Assembly (NCBI RefSeq): GCF_964204865.1
Contig: NC_135257.1
Coordinates: 13,600,151 to 13,664,150 of the forward strand
DNA from: Styela clava
Taxonomy: Eukaryota; Chordata; Ascidiacea; Stolidobranchia; Styelidae
Length of the DNA stretch: 64,000 nucleotides
Direction of reading: 5' to 3'
A model generated the notes under the pieces. That model made no database searches and was not told where the DNA came from. It was given only the letters and a program-made list of their open reading frames with translations. The position numbers and the translations under genes were made by a program. The stretch's first letter is position 1, and each line of letters begins with the position of its first letter. Positions 36,605-49,627 of this stretch are shown here, piece after piece.

Positions 36605-38470
36605 GGTGAACAATAGAGATACAAAGAGATAAGAGTGATCATGCGAGAGAGAGTGATAATAAAATAATCGTATTGATATACGGAAAAGTTCGATACTGTA
36701 GTAAACTTACGGCCTTTATCTCGCTTCAATGAAGTCACAACCGCATTGAAAAAAAAAACGACCACGGAATGGCGCCAATACTACAACTTTAATTTGCTAT
36801 ATGTTTTTAAACTTTTAAACAGAAATAATTATTATTAAATAAAACACAGGTTGGGCAATTAACACACAACGGTAATATTTATTTACAGACATAAGTGATA
36901 AAAATTACCATTGTTGAATATTGTTACGAAATCAGATAAAATTCAAAACTTAAGGTATGAGTAGATTTAGCTTCTCTGAAACTTATTTCGTTAACGCACC
37001 TATCTCTATTTTACAAATTTCCAAATTTCGAGCGAACCAGATTTCAAAACTAAAATTTGTAGTGTTAGCTCCGAATTTTCGAAATCATCTAGGAATATTA
37101 ATGGGATATATTGTCTCAATCATCATTCGAATTCACAGCTAATCATAATTATCATCTATCTATGAGATATCATATTTTATGTTTGTGCAGCTTTGGGATT
37201 AAGCTGCATCTTTGTGACGTAAAAATTTCTATATTCTTCATTTCACCAAGCGATAAGTGTTATGTTTAGTTTCAAAATTACGTAATGGATGGATTAAAAT
37301 ATCTATTGCAATTGTAATTGAAACGTACATGTTAAATATCTTATCAAAATAAACTTATAAATTATGATTGAGCGATGACACGTGCAGGCGATATAACGCG
37401 GACAACTATCAAAACAACTGGACACCAGTTAAAAATAATAAAGTAGTGATAACAATAAATTCTTATTTAATCTTTGCATTGCTTTCACTTCGAACCTAAA
37501 ACGACCATAAATTCATCCAGGGTTTTTAGAATTAAAAGTATTTTTATGACGTAAAAAATTTTAAAAAGGTAATATTTTCATCAGTAAATGTGTCTCAAAT
37601 TCAATTTTATTCTTTAATTATTGGAGCATATACACACGAGTTTTCAAATTTTCGTTCAATTTAAACTCGCTTATTTGTACTATTCTCAAATATAAGTTAC
37701 GATTTCATCACATAGTCATTGATGAACGCTGTAATTATGCTACAATTCGATTCAAAGTATCAGAAAATAGTACCAATATTCGAACCGAAAGTAGTTCGAT
37801 TCCGAGAGGAGAAATTTTTAATGGACAATTCTTTCCCCAGCAAATCTGTAGAAATACTGTTTGACGTTGGTATACATACAATTTTCGCAATGTGTGGGTC
37901 ATTCTTGGTGACCAAATCGCATTTTCTGGTTCTAAGTGATTATTCTTGGATGCAAATAATTTTGAGAAGAAGTCATGCTTCGAAAATTTTCATGTCAGTC
38001 GTCTAGTGCGGAAACGTCTCGACCGGACGGATTTGGAAGAACACGTGAGTCGCTTGTTAATTAACGAACGACAAATTATAATTTGCAAAAGATTTTCCGC
38101 GGATTATCCCGTCAATTAATTTCCATAGTTAGGAAACATTTTTATGAGGCGTTCCATTCGAAGGGGCATTGTTTCACTAGACAGTCTGGCGGCACAAGAC
38201 TGCCACAACTACCCCCAAATAACGTTTATCCAAAATACTAATTGCTACGTGCCAAGTAAAACCCGTGGATGACTTGTACAATGATAGGTTGTCCCATATA
38301 TGATCCGTAATTAATAATGGATAATACGAGTACAAATAAGATTCCAGGTTAATCTCCACCTTTCGATCACATAATAACTTAGATCTTGTTTTTGTATTGT
38401 TGTATTATTCAGAGTGGCAATATGGTAATTAGAACTTTCCTTTGTGGCAACAAGTGTCCGAAACAGGTTC
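36605..38470. other. Upstream region of the first Id-like gene, no gene seen
   Basis: AT-rich. A lone GGCGCC occurs at 36771-36776 with no GTCTG partner. The ORF at 37719-38006 has no motif. Confidence 0.4.
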
Positions 38471-38486
38471 CAGACGCCAAGGCGCC
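38471..38486. promoter_or_regulatory. Smad-type composite site 2: CAGAC-N5-GGCGCC
   Basis: CAGAC 38471-38475, GCCAA, GGCGCC 38481-38486. A second GGCGCC is at 38505-38510. No E-box occurs at the usual 4-nt distance. Confidence 0.55.
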
Positions 38487-38510
38487 CTCGCGCAAACTTT
38501 GTGTGGCGCC

Positions 38511-39867
38511 ACTACTCGTGGGAAGAATAAATTAATTGTTTCATTAAACATTTGTTTATTGTCAAGAAAAATGAATAAATTGGTAATAAATCCGAACAAA
38601 TAGAACGGAATTGAGTGCGCTATCATGATTATTAAAATGTTTGGAGTGCTCTGCGATGGCAGAATCATAACTGACTCTGATTTAGTCCAAATTAAAATGA
38701 AAAAAAAAAACATGGTTCGAAGCATTGCTCATCGTGTATCTATCATGCTGCGAATGTTACTTCTATAATCTTATAGCGTATTTTTAATGAGACGTTCCAA
38801 CATTCTTGCTACCGAGTCACGCATAGTAAGAAATACCAGATGTCGCAAGTTGCGTTCAGATATGTTGCGTATACGTTACTAGTTTGGGCGTGCACCAATA
38901 ACATATCACATAATTTGTGGCATTACGATCTTTAAATCATCACCCGATTTCCTATTTTAGCCATAAAATACACGACAGACGCCCATCAGCAAAGAGTAAC
39001 ATATCATGACGCGATCTGGGTGGCTCGGGATAATCTTACTGTATTCGGGATTTGACCTATTCACGCGCAGTTTCGAGTCAATTCTTTTCAACCAAGTCTA
39101 GTGAACCATAAATGCATTTGAAAGTCAATCTTTTGGGCTAACAGGTGTTACGTGGATCCTTGTATTCGACAAGACAGAATTTGACCACGTTTAGGCGAAA
39201 TTATCTACTATCTTGGTATGGCTTTCATTAAAGTCCCCAGCAGCTAAAATTTGATCGTGGATCTGAAAACAAACATGTTCTTTACAGCAAAAGTCGCCAC
39301 CTGTCTTGAACCCATATGCAAAAAAAAAATTACATCAATGCTGCCGACGACGGTTCGTTGACGCACTTTCATGGTGGCCTCATCAAAAACAAATACGCCC
39401 AGCCAGGGCATATTTCTGTCCATGTACGTGACAAACTATGTCTACAAAGTTTCTAAAACATGAAATTATGTCCAAAAAAAAAAAAAAAAAAAAATAATAT
39501 TGTGTATTCGTAAAACGTATTATCTGATTCCCACAAATCAAAACTACTTTTGTGGACAGGAATTTTTGATTTCCACTTAGAAAGTGGTGATGTTGGTGAT
39601 CTAATTTTAATGTTATGACGTTGCATTGAGGAGGAGTAAACCAATCATAAAGGCAAATATGTTTTGAAATTTTTTATATCATGTTGATACATGGAACCAG
39701 TTTGCACATACTATAACGTACTTGCGTATAGATAATGTTCAATCGATTATGAATCATAGTTATTACATCGAATACCCACACTCGACACATGATATGTGAG
39801 TCGTAATCAAGTGGCTTTTTTGTGGAAATAACGGTTAGGTTTCTTATCAGATTTAACAAAGTTCTGT
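38511..39867. other. Non-coding, no gene seen
   Basis: AT-rich, with a run of A at about 39476-39496. No ORF with motifs. Confidence 0.4.
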
Positions 39868-39893
39868 CAGACGCTGAGGCGCCATTACAGGTG
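39868..39893. promoter_or_regulatory. Smad/E-box module: CAGAC-N5-GGCGCC-N4-CAGGTG
   Basis: CAGAC 39868-39872, GGCGCC 39878-39883, then ATTA and the E-box CAGGTG 39888-39893. It is an exact member of the four-copy module. It lies 3.6 kb upstream of the first Id-like gene. Confidence 0.6.
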
Positions 39894-42224
39894 CGCAGAG
39901 GATTTTATATTCTATTTTACGTCTTATCTTTATATACAATATGTACATATTGGTTATGTCACCTCGTATAATAAAGAACAAGATTAGGAAGCTGAAATAT
40001 GACTGAGAAATCTAGGATGATGGGACTAACAAACGGGAGACAGTGGACATGTTTTTTCATTTAAAATATATTTCCGTGGCTTGAGAGAAAAGACTTACGT
40101 AAAGGTCATTTTCGGACGTACCGTGGATTTCCATATGGGTATATTGGCCCCAAACATAATAAAACGAATAGTCTTCAAATATGATTAATTACTGCTAATT
40201 GGTGAAACGCACGTGTGCTGTTACGTAGCTGCCGATTGCATTTGGGTAATTACATTGCGGTTCTAAACTTGGCCACAAATGGACGATATCACCCCTTGTC
40301 GAATACTTTGATCAATATTTTGAGTTTATGGTTTCAACTTAAAAAACAGCATTCTTTAGTTCAAGATGATGTATTGATTGATTTTGATGGCTAGAGAGGT
40401 CAAAAAGAAACTTCGAGTTGCTCCCAAAATCTTTTGTCAATGCTTGATTCCGCTTTTAGGTGTGGCGTGATCTTGATTTGAAAAGGTTTACAAGAAAAAT
40501 ATACAAATGTATACGGAACGCTCACGCATGGCGACACGCAGAAGTGATTTTCACTTCGGTATAAGTCGACGACCGATTTTGATCATTGATACTTATCATA
40601 TACAATATATCAGGGTCAACGAGGAATCAAACGTATTCAAATAACCAACAGGGAAAGTCAACATTATATCATTAAGCGCGTATGATTAATTAACCATGTA
40701 TCCTAACGTGGGAAAAAATATTTCCCTCATGAAAGCCAGGCGGGGTACGTTTATAGTCTGGAGGATATAATACGTGCAACTACTCAGCGAGAGTAAAATA
40801 TACACAGTTTCATCTATATATCCTGCTGATATAAAAGAAAAGGTGTTCGCTAACCTTGAACCACGAAAAACATGTTTTAGCAAAGTAATGCACATCAATT
40901 TATTTATCAGCTATGTTATTATTGGTAAATTATCAAGTAGGTATACTGTATATTTCCGACACTGGAACATAATTAGTATAAACAAGAATATAAAGTGCAT
41001 CAATACCACACTTTTGTGACGGTTAAAATGTACATCAATGGAGTACGTCTTTGTGTCGCGTACGATATGTGTTCGATAAAATAAATAATTTTTGATTGAC
41101 TGAACGTTTCAAATGGCAGGAATAACAGAAACAAAAATTACTAGGTTTGTATAACTTCGTACTATCGAGTTCAATAACCGATTCGATGAAATCACAAAAT
41201 TAGGTTTTTATTAGATAAACAAATGACGTGATATACCTCAGGAAGAAATACGTCGTTAACCGCATGATTCTGATAAATTTAACAACAATTTAGTTTTACT
41301 CTTTGTTGACCACAAATAAATAAACGCACTCAATGGTACAGGTGTCACAACAAATTGGTTTATGAAATACCATTTTTCTTAGTAAAAATCGTTTTCGTAA
41401 AAGGAATGAATGATCTGATCATTTTATTCCTGGGTACATAATGTTTGAGATAAGTAAAACTCAGACATTGAAAAAATCTGTTCCTAGAATTTGAATTCCA
41501 ATTTTTTAACAAATTTATTTTATTAACAAAAATTGTCACCATTTAAATTTAATAACATATGATTTGTACTCATCGTCTATGTAGAAATATAATATTCTGA
41601 CATTGGACAAATATTGCTGTTGGACGTAAATGCCCACGCTTCGGAAGCTAAAAAAAGTGAATAGTTGTATACAAACGTAAAATCTACGAAACAAACTTGT
41701 CCTGTAATATATGTTCATACTGCAGTAAGCAGAAGCGCTATGAAAAATCACAAAGTATCATTATTCTTTTCCGTGATTTTATCCCCCCACCCTCACTTGC
41801 TTTCCCTAGCACTCGTTTTTTTTTATCAATAAATAACATCCCGGTGTTGGATTTCAACCTCGAGTTTATCAATACTTCATATCGAGTTTTTTCAATACTT
41901 CATATATCGATGAAAAATTTGACTCTTTAACGAAGTCGTTCTGTAAAAAAGAAAAAGTATTTTATACGGTAATACAAATTATACGCTTTTAAAAATACTA
42001 GGAATATTTTTCGAACCTTTTATTATATTCTTGGAAGAATACTGCATACAAAAATGTTTAGTAGAAATCGAAATTACCAAAATGAAAAAATGATTGTTAC
42101 GATGGCGTCATAGTTATGATTTTGGCAATTTGACGCCATTTCATAAACCGCCCAGGGAATTATCATTTCAAAATGGGAATTTATAGTCGTTTCTCAAATT
42201 CACCTATATAATTCTCTTTGCAGC
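39894..42224. other. Non-coding, no gene seen
   Basis: AT-rich sequence with only short ORFs lacking motifs. Nothing identified. Confidence 0.4.
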
Positions 42225-42237
42225 GTCTGGCGCAGAC
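42225..42237. promoter_or_regulatory. Near-palindromic GTCTGGCGCAGAC
   Basis: Two Smad half-sites (GTCTG and CAGAC) face each other across GCG, 170 bp from the module at 42407. This could be an additional Smad contact; it is a single instance. Confidence 0.3.
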
Positions 42238-42406
42238 AGTTTACAAAGACCATTTTATTGTCTATATACGTATGGCCTCCCATAATTTTGTTTTTAATAC
42301 TCCCATGATCAGAACGCCGTATAGGTGAACCGGTATTTTCAGAAAATAAATGTAGTGAAAGAAAATAGCATATCTAACCTCACATCAGATAAATCATTAG
42401 TCCTGT

Positions 42407-42432
42407 CAGACGCCATGGCGCCATCACAGCTG
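42407..42432. promoter_or_regulatory. Smad/E-box module: CAGAC-N5-GGCGCC-N4-CAGCTG
   Basis: CAGAC 42407-42411, GGCGCC 42417-42422, ATCA, E-box CAGCTG 42427-42432. Same order and spacing as at 39868 and 62025. The N5 and flanks differ, so it is not simply a repeat copy. Confidence 0.6.
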
Positions 42433-42910
42433 CGTGTGACCCGTCAAATTATTATCATAAAATATTGCTCTGAGCCCTTGCCACGGATAAAGTTAGTGAT
42501 TTTCGTTACTTTCCCACTTTCTCACTCTTTCTCGGGCAAAACGAGAGATCTTAAAATTACTGACTGCGACTGGTTACGTGGAAGCGTTGCCGAATAATTC
42601 ATAATTCATAGTCATAATTCAGAGCATCCAGTGCCGGAGTCATCTCCATATCCATGATACCATAAATTTATGGCTGAATTAGTACCATTTTTAAAACTGT
42701 ACAATTTTTTTAAAACCGTGCTAAATTTGTATCTGATATAAAATATAAACATGACGTCTTCGCCAACAGCTCGTTAATCTATTTTTGATAATAATTTGTG
42801 CAATAGATAAAGCAAAGATTATGTAGATTGTGCGGATTGAAGATATAGATCACTTAGTAAAAAACTCAGACGGAATTAAAAAGTTTTATATATTTTGCTC
42901 TTTATAACTA

Positions 42911-42940
42911 AAAGAGAGCTATGCTCAAATATATGGACAC
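42911..42940 (-). repeat. Dispersed repeat family R1, short fragment
   Basis: Contains AAGAGAGCTATGCTCAAATA followed by TATGGACACG, the terminal signature of R1. About 43040-43085 holds a sequence ending in CCATGGACAAGCCTGG that resembles a hAT-type terminus, probably a separate relic. Confidence 0.5.
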
Positions 42941-43390
42941 GAAATCCAAAATGAAATGTTTTGCCATCATTTCTCCGAAATTCATACGATTTTCGTGTCC
43001 CCCGTGTCCCATGCGAAATACAAATGCTGTGCTGTCCCATCCCATTCCATCCCGTGGGACGTTTCCCATGGACAAGCCTGGGAATTGCTTTGAACTAACT
43101 TATGAATATGTGTTGCATGAATTTATCTGTGTTCAATGTTAACCAGGGTGTTGGTGAATACTCAATCATTTATCCTTCATTGCTGTGATGTTTAAACTTA
43201 TTCCATTTATTTTACCTGATTTATGTTAATTGCGGAGAATTCTGTATCAAAAAACTCGTGTGGCTTTAACTTCATTACTAGAAGGGGTTAAGTAGCTCAT
43301 AAATCCTCACCATAAATTGATTACATTATTAACTTTTCGTGATGACACTTTGGAAACAAAACAAACGAATTTTTTCGAATATAATGAAAA

Positions 43391-43462
43391 TGGAAATGCT
43401 GGGCATTGAACCCAGGGCCTCGCACATGTGAAGCGTGCGCTCTACACCTGAGCTGCATCACC
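43391..43462 (-). pseudogene. tRNA-Ala-like gene with CAC anticodon, probably degenerate
   Basis: The body follows the tRNA-Ala at 51523-51594, but the anticodon loop is TTCACAT, giving CAC (Val) where Ala has CGC. The acceptor pair 3:70 is T-T instead of the G-U that marks alanine tRNAs. The D-loop GG is shifted. The anticodon stem (CACGC/GTGCG) pairs perfectly, so the change is not simple decay there. It lies 4 nt downstream of a tRNA-Ser in the same sense, with TTTT between them. Confidence 0.6.
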
Positions 43463-43466
43463 AAAA

Positions 43467-43548
43467 CGACGAGGATGGGATTCGAACCCACGCGTGCAGA
43501 GCACAATGGATTAGCAGTCCATCGCCTTAACCACTCGGCCACCTCGTC
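43467..43548 (-). tRNA. tRNA-Ser (GCT)
   Basis: An 82-nt serine tRNA: acceptor GACGAGG/CCTCGTC with discriminator G, anticodon loop CTGCTAA (GCT), long variable arm, B-box GGGTTCGAATCCC. All stems pair. Identical to the two other copies in the window. Confidence 0.93.
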
Positions 43549-44055
43549 TACGCACTTCGTGACGATGAAGATTTCATTGATTGTGACATAATTAAAGAGT
43601 TTGTTATTTGAGTTCCTGAATTGAAGATGTCATGTAACTCTCTTTTATAAAAACGAAGCCACCCCGTTTTATGGAATGAATATTTGTTTGACTAGAAAAA
43701 AAAATGTTTCTTCACCATAGCAATGCAATTTTCATTCTTACTTTGAGAGTGTTTTCGAAATCGGGGTGGGCAAACGCGTTTGAATTTTCAAATTCTTGTC
43801 TTGTCTGGGATATCCTGTAGGACAGTTTTTTCATTTAATCAATATACTTTAATTTTATAATAGCCAGCCGGAATAGCCTAGCCAGGCTGAAATTAGTCCT
43901 CCTTTTTTTTTTGTGGCAGCTGCTTAACACCAAATGGTGTTTGCATAAGCCGACTCTCGAAAACCCCTGAATATAAGCACAAACTAATCTCAAAGGTAAA
44001 ATATAGGAAGCATTTTTCTCCAGCCAAGAACCTCTGTTATGCTGATTAAATCGAA

Positions 44056-44137
44056 GACGAGGTGGCCGAGTGGTTAAGGCGATGGACTGCTAATCCATTG
44101 TGCTCTGCACGCGTGGGTTCGAATCCCATCCTCGTCG
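44056..44137 (+). tRNA. tRNA-Ser (GCT)
   Basis: Same 82-nt tRNA as at 43467-43548 but on the plus strand, so the two face away from each other about 0.5 kb apart. No T run separates it from the Ala-like sequence that starts 5 nt on. Confidence 0.93.
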
Positions 44138-44141
44138 TCCT

Positions 44142-44213
44142 GGGAGTGTAGCGCAGTGGTAGAGCGCACGCTTCGCATGTGTGATTCCCCGGAATTCATT
44201 TTCCGGCATTTCC
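44142..44213 (+). pseudogene. tRNA-Ala (CGC)-like, degenerate T arm
   Basis: The acceptor (GGGAGTG/CATTTCC) still pairs and keeps G3-U70. The D arm is GCGC/GAGC and the anticodon loop TTCGCAT (CGC) is intact. The B-box is lost (GAATTCATTTT), although CCGGAA/TTCCGG can still pair, one base longer than normal. TTTTT follows at 44214-44218. Probably a pseudogene that relies on the upstream tRNA-Ser promoter, if it is transcribed at all. Confidence 0.6.
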
Positions 44214-44218
44214 TTTTT

Positions 44219-45658
44219 ACCCTAACTGAATTAAGTACTTATTGTATCCAAATGTCGGAACATAAAGAAGATATTGTAATCAATTACCGATTGCTTTGTT
44301 GTGATTTGATTTCCAGCGGTATGTTAGTCGTTGATTTCCAGTCACTAGAGCCCGCACGTAATATTCTTGTTGAATGTTTTTTTAGCAATTTTCCTAAGAG
44401 AGAGAGAGAGAATTTTAGAGAGAGAGAGCTTTTGTCACACCAGAAAGCTTAATCTGAACTGCTGAATTCGAAACGAATGAACGAACTTTCATACAGGAAG
44501 TACACCAAGCGTGCGACATCTTTGACGAAACAACGAGTTTTCGATGAAGTGTACTGGGGTTCAAGTATAACCGTGATTTACACCGAAGTTATACTGTAGC
44601 CTACTTATGCAAAACTGTGCATAATAAGCTATTTTCATGAGTTACATTGAAATTTGCAGTGAAATTTTACATAGTGAAAAGTCTGGGTAATACAAAGACT
44701 ACTTCATAATAGAAAACTGTTTCATCGGATCTTTGTCCAGCCTTGGATCAGCCACACCGAACCCTAGGGCTGGGGATTCGATCGAACCAAGATTAATTAA
44801 GGAACACTAATATAAACTATGACAAAGCGGGAAAACATTAAAACAACGTAAAGATCGGTCAAACAAGGAAAACCTGAAAATGTTATAAAATGCTTCCTGT
44901 AGCAAGAACATATTACCTTCGACCTAGAATAGCACATACACCAAACGAAAACTACATGAACAGGAGGCTAACTCGGACGATGGATGACGTCATGAGGTAT
45001 CGATATTCGGACTAACAACGTGTGAATAATAAACATTCCAGCAGTGCATGGATATTGCAAAAACAATGAACGCACATCTTACATATGGGCTACAGTGTGT
45101 TGAAATCAACACTCAATAAATCAAAAGGTAGGTGACGCGGATGTACATTAAACATTGAAAACTACTTTTTATATACACTATATATACAGTATTAGCACGA
45201 TGGCGATTCTCATTCAGCCAAACTTTTCTATGTGATATCGATGAAGCTTGTTTGGTTCCAGGTCTTATGTCCCATAAAGCCGTAGCTCAATTGAAAAACC
45301 TATAAAAATAAAATGACTACTGCTCTATTTCATTTATATCTACAGTTTAAAAAATAAACTGATAAGTAGGCCAGAAAACGGGTCTACGGTTACAAATATG
45401 GCCGAATATCGCTACTGTTGATTTATTGATGATTAGTAGGCTATTTGCACTCATTGTTAGGGAAAGGAAGTTCAAGTCCGGCAGAATAGTCATTCCCTTC
45501 CCTTCAGCTTTCTATGACCGCGTTGTTTTGCATTTTATGAGATCTCGCGTCAATCGAAGTGAACAGACTCTCTGCTGTACGTATATATACTATAAACCCA
45601 ATGCAATCGTTTTTTTTGGAGCTATTCCGTTATGGTACAGGTACACCTTCTACTTTTT
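44219..45658. other. Non-coding, no gene seen
   Basis: (AG)n-like runs lie at about 44399-44428. The ORFs at 44156-44452 and 45426-45869 follow the tRNA-like and R1 sequences and are not genes. Confidence 0.4.
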
Positions 45659-46066
45659 GGACACGTTTAGTGGACATAACGATCGTTTTGTTGTTATGTT
45701 GTTCTTGTTCTTGTTGTTATTTGACACTTTTTGGACACCTAGTGGAAATATTAAAAATCCGCTTTTCTCTTTGATCACTGGACCACTTGCTTTGAAGTTT
45801 TTAGTGGTTAAAGATGAAATTCTTCTCCAGAAGGCTATTACTTTTATTTATTACAAATATTTCTGTTAGCTCTGTGAGATTTGTTTTGATTTGCCATGAC
45901 GTCACCGAACGTTCTGCGGACATCGGACGCCATTTTGTGTCCTACTGTACTGCTCCAATTGGTGTCAAAATATATTTGTAGACTGTGATCTGACGGTACG
46001 GTAAACCGTATACTGTAGGCCTACTGCAAACAGACGTGTCCATATATTCGGGCGTAGCTCTCTTGT
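45659..46066 (+). repeat. Dispersed repeat family R1, copy 3
   Basis: GGACACGTTTAGTGGACATA, GATCGTTTTGTTGTTATG, CTGGACCACTTGCTTTGAAG, CCATGACGTCACC and the end GGCGTAGCTCTCTTG match copy 2 in reverse. Confidence 0.7.
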
Positions 46067-46629
46067 CTTATCTGTTTTCATTGATTCTTGAATTGATTCT
46101 TGATGATTTGAATGTAGGTTGTTGTACCGCCATTTTTTTGTTCATTTTATTAGTTTAACCTAATCTAAGGTAATCAGAATCTTTAAGTCAGGAATTTGTG
46201 TTCGGACAATAACAAGATAGTCCATTCCTATGTGAAGTACTTGAAATTTGCAGCAGCGATTTCTCGCTTTCCAATTTCACGTTGGTTGGTAAAAATAGGT
46301 ATTTTGGCCTTTATCGCTAATCACTTCAAGACTGATATATTTAAATTACAAGTAATCCTGTTGTAAAAGCTTGTGCAAACGAACATATCTCAAATCAAAT
46401 CTCATCATCAACACAGTATCGCCAATGAGTAATACCGTATTTCTCCGTGTATAATACGCACCCAGGTTTTAGTACATTTTTAACGAGAATTTTTCAAACT
46501 CCATGCATATAGAGGACTTGCACGGGTCACGTGACCTTGTTACTGGACGGCAATAAAACAAAAACGTCCATTTGGCTCCTGTCAGTTGCAAGTCGGATTA
46601 TACGTTTCCGTTTTGTTTGGCCGTTGAAA

Positions 46630-46820
46630 ATGGTTGTTTCGTATTGTTCCGCTGGCTGTACGTATAGTATAGACAACGAAATGGATCTTCAGCTATATTC
46701 CACTGTTTTCAAAAGATCCGGAACGTCGCGCAATGTGGATATCATCTATTGGCAGGACTGCTTGATGTCAAGTCCAGAAGCCATCTTACTTGTGTTTCAC
46801 TGTTTGCGGACAGCACTTAG
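46630..46820 (+). pseudogene. Broken THAP zinc-finger domain (left arm of foldback element)
   Basis: The ATG at 46630 gives MVVSYCSAGCTY, the start of a C2CH THAP finger. After a frame change the same strand reads KDPERRAMWISSIGRTA, a stop, then CGQHLVDGE, supplying the conserved Trp and the C-x2-H pair. Frame changes and the stop rule out a working protein. Confidence 0.65.
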
Positions 46821-49384
46821 TTGATGGTGAGTCATGATGTGCCGTTATCAATTTTTTTAAATATTCATAAGCTCCCTCATTTCAATGGAAAGCAGATAAC
46901 AAACTACTGTTATTGGGAGGCTTAGGCGTAGGCCTACTTCAGTACTTGCAGACTTGACTCGTGTAAGGGCCTACTTGCAGACTTGACTCGTGTAAGGTAT
47001 TAATCAATAATTGCCATAAGGTATTGTTTCCCTAGTTATCAGGTAATCTATTAGTAAGTGTGGAAATTTGAATAGATAACTAAAGTTTAACGCCAGTGCA
47101 AATGCAAAAAATAACCAGAATTCAATTGAATGCTCTATCTGAGAATACGCTCGCCACCACATCTCTGATCCCCCTGGGAGTTTCACAGGTTTCAATCCCA
47201 TGCGGGGATAGTTATGTGCGAGGGGATTGCAGCTCTCCTCCCACTAAGGGTGATTCACACGACCGCTGGTCGATTACGACATCCCCCACCATCAAGTCCA
47301 TGCTTCTAAAACAAATAACTGGCTAACTAATCCCGACATAGAATGGTAATCGTACGATGTTGCACCTTGCAATCTGTCCCCGACCACAGATAAATTCTAT
47401 CCTAAAAACCAACCACATTTATAGGCATAGTTGCGTTTTAAATTGAAAGAAATCTTCATTAATGGTCAGAAGGTGTTGTCTGATTGTTTTGTTAGTTAGC
47501 AGGTAATTTATTACTGATCTGATACACAAACTTGGCACTGTCAAATGATGATTAGTGTTTAATTTATTTTCAGGAAAAAGGGAAGATAACCCATTATCAG
47601 CTGCTTACATGTCCCATCGATATTTGAATTTTCGCCATCCCCAGAGAAGAAGAAAATAGTTAAAAAAGGGAGGATTTTGAAGAAAGGCAAAAGGCAGGAC
47701 CATTTCAACAAATTCTGTTAACTTGTATGCGTTGCAATATTAATTCGCAGTTGTTAGCATAAACATTTAATGTGTCTTTCGACTAGACCTACCACACTTT
47801 AAAAAAAAGCCGCCTACACCCCTTTCCACTAGAACCATAATACTGTAAAATATTTGATAGAAATTACCCCCGAGGCATCATCTTTCATTTGAAAGGGCTG
47901 TGGAGGCAGATACATTTTTTACTCTAAATTATGGAATGTTACTTCCAGGTTATCTTATCCTTGCTTATAGATATCTTGAGGTTAGTGACTCCAACTGACC
48001 CATGCATGCCACACTGAAAATTCTCTTGTGTACCCATAAAATAAGGCTGTTGGAGCCTTCAGACCTTGAAAACAGTCGAATCCGAGCACGATGGATTCAT
48101 GTGAAACACGTAAGAGGCAAAAATATCCCATCCTGAGCAGCACCGATCCACAACCTCCTGCCTATGGAATCAAAACATTAGACAAATTGGTGTACTGTGC
48201 GCATTCACAAATTTTTGCGAATCAAGTGTGCCTTTTGACTAAAGAAAATTTAGCATTGAAATGGTCAATCTCAATATCAACCTAGTATCTGCAGATAAAA
48301 CCAATTGTTTTTTAAAAATACATTTTTGATGTGCTTTATTTTTCAAATATAATTTATAATTACTGTAAAGTGTGTGATACATTTGGTACCATGAATACTA
48401 TTTGCAAATTAGCTTGGGTTACACCCCTCTCAAATAAAAGTTTAGACTCTTAAGTCGTATCTAATAATATTCTTTAAACAAAAGGTTGCGGCTAGCCGGC
48501 TACCCATCAGAATTTCCCTTCAGATCACAAAGTCGCAATATTACGCCTCGCTTAAGTTTCATTGGCAACTGTATCTGGTTGTAGTATCGGTGTCCAACGT
48601 TAGACTGAAACCCCAACGACCAGAGCCACCGAAACAATTTTTTTTCTTGATAGGGTCGTCTTGAAGTTGATTTTGTTAAAGCACAATGGACAATTTATCT
48701 CCACCAATCCACAGTAATGACAAGTTACTTTGTCATTACGATAAGCATCAATAAATGGATACTGAGGATGTATTATCAAGTCACGCAAGCTGAGGTCTTG
48801 TGCCACTGTGGTCTTGTTGCAACTTATACTTTGCCATCCATCTATTCCATGGTCGCACCCATATCTGTAAGATAATGGATACAGATAAGAGTTTTCATAA
48901 AATCTAACGATCAAGGAGTGTGAAATTTATGTCCATATCCCACCACAGCCACTAGTCGTAAATGAATTTGATTCCGGGTAGCATATCTTTTTTACCAATG
49001 ACAATAAAAAGACATTTTGAATCAGTTGTACAAGCACCATTAGGATAGGATTTATCTGGGGGGGAGCCAGTTATTTGTTTTCAGAAGCATGGACTTGGAT
49101 GGTGGGGAATGGTCGTAACCGATCAGCGGTCATGTGAAACACCCTCGGTGGGAGTGGAGCTGCAATCCTCTAGCACATAACTATCCCCGCATGGGATTGA
49201 AACCTGTGAAACTACCAGGGTGATCAGAGATGCGGTGGCGAGCGTATTCCTAGATGGCGAATTCAATTTAATTCTGGTTATTTTTTGCATGACCCCTGGT
49301 GTTAAACGTTAGTTATCTATTCAACCTTTTACACTTAGTAAAAGATTACCTGCTAATTAGGGAAACAATACCTTACAGCAATTG

Positions 49385-49627
49385 ATTATTAATTCCTTAC
49401 TGTCTTACACAAGTCAAGTCTGCAACTGCAAGTAGGCCCACGCCTAGGCCTACTAATAACAGTAGTTGATTATTAGATTAATTCCTTACAGTCTTACACA
49501 AGTCAAGTCTGCAACTAGGCCTACTAATAACAGTAGATGATTATTAGATTATTAATTCCTTACTGTCTTACACAAGTCAAGTCTGCAACTGCAAGTAGGC
49601 CCACGCCTAGGCCTACTGATAACAGTA
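49385..49627. repeat. Tandem repeat, about 70-90-bp units, three copies
   Basis: Each unit contains AATTCCTTAC, GTCTTACACAAGTCAAGTCT and AGGCCTACT.ATAACAGTAG. It lies in the right arm of the foldback element. The left arm has a shorter counterpart around 46920-46997, so the expansion came after arm duplication. Confidence 0.75.

Noticed and set aside
43321-43591. ORFs on both strands such as MAEWLRRWTANPLCSARVGS, also at 51323-51704
   Set aside because: They are translations of the tRNA-Ser and tRNA-Ala genes, not proteins.
45426-45869. 147-codon ORF
   Set aside because: It runs through R1 repeat sequence; similar frames appear at other R1 copies without conservation.
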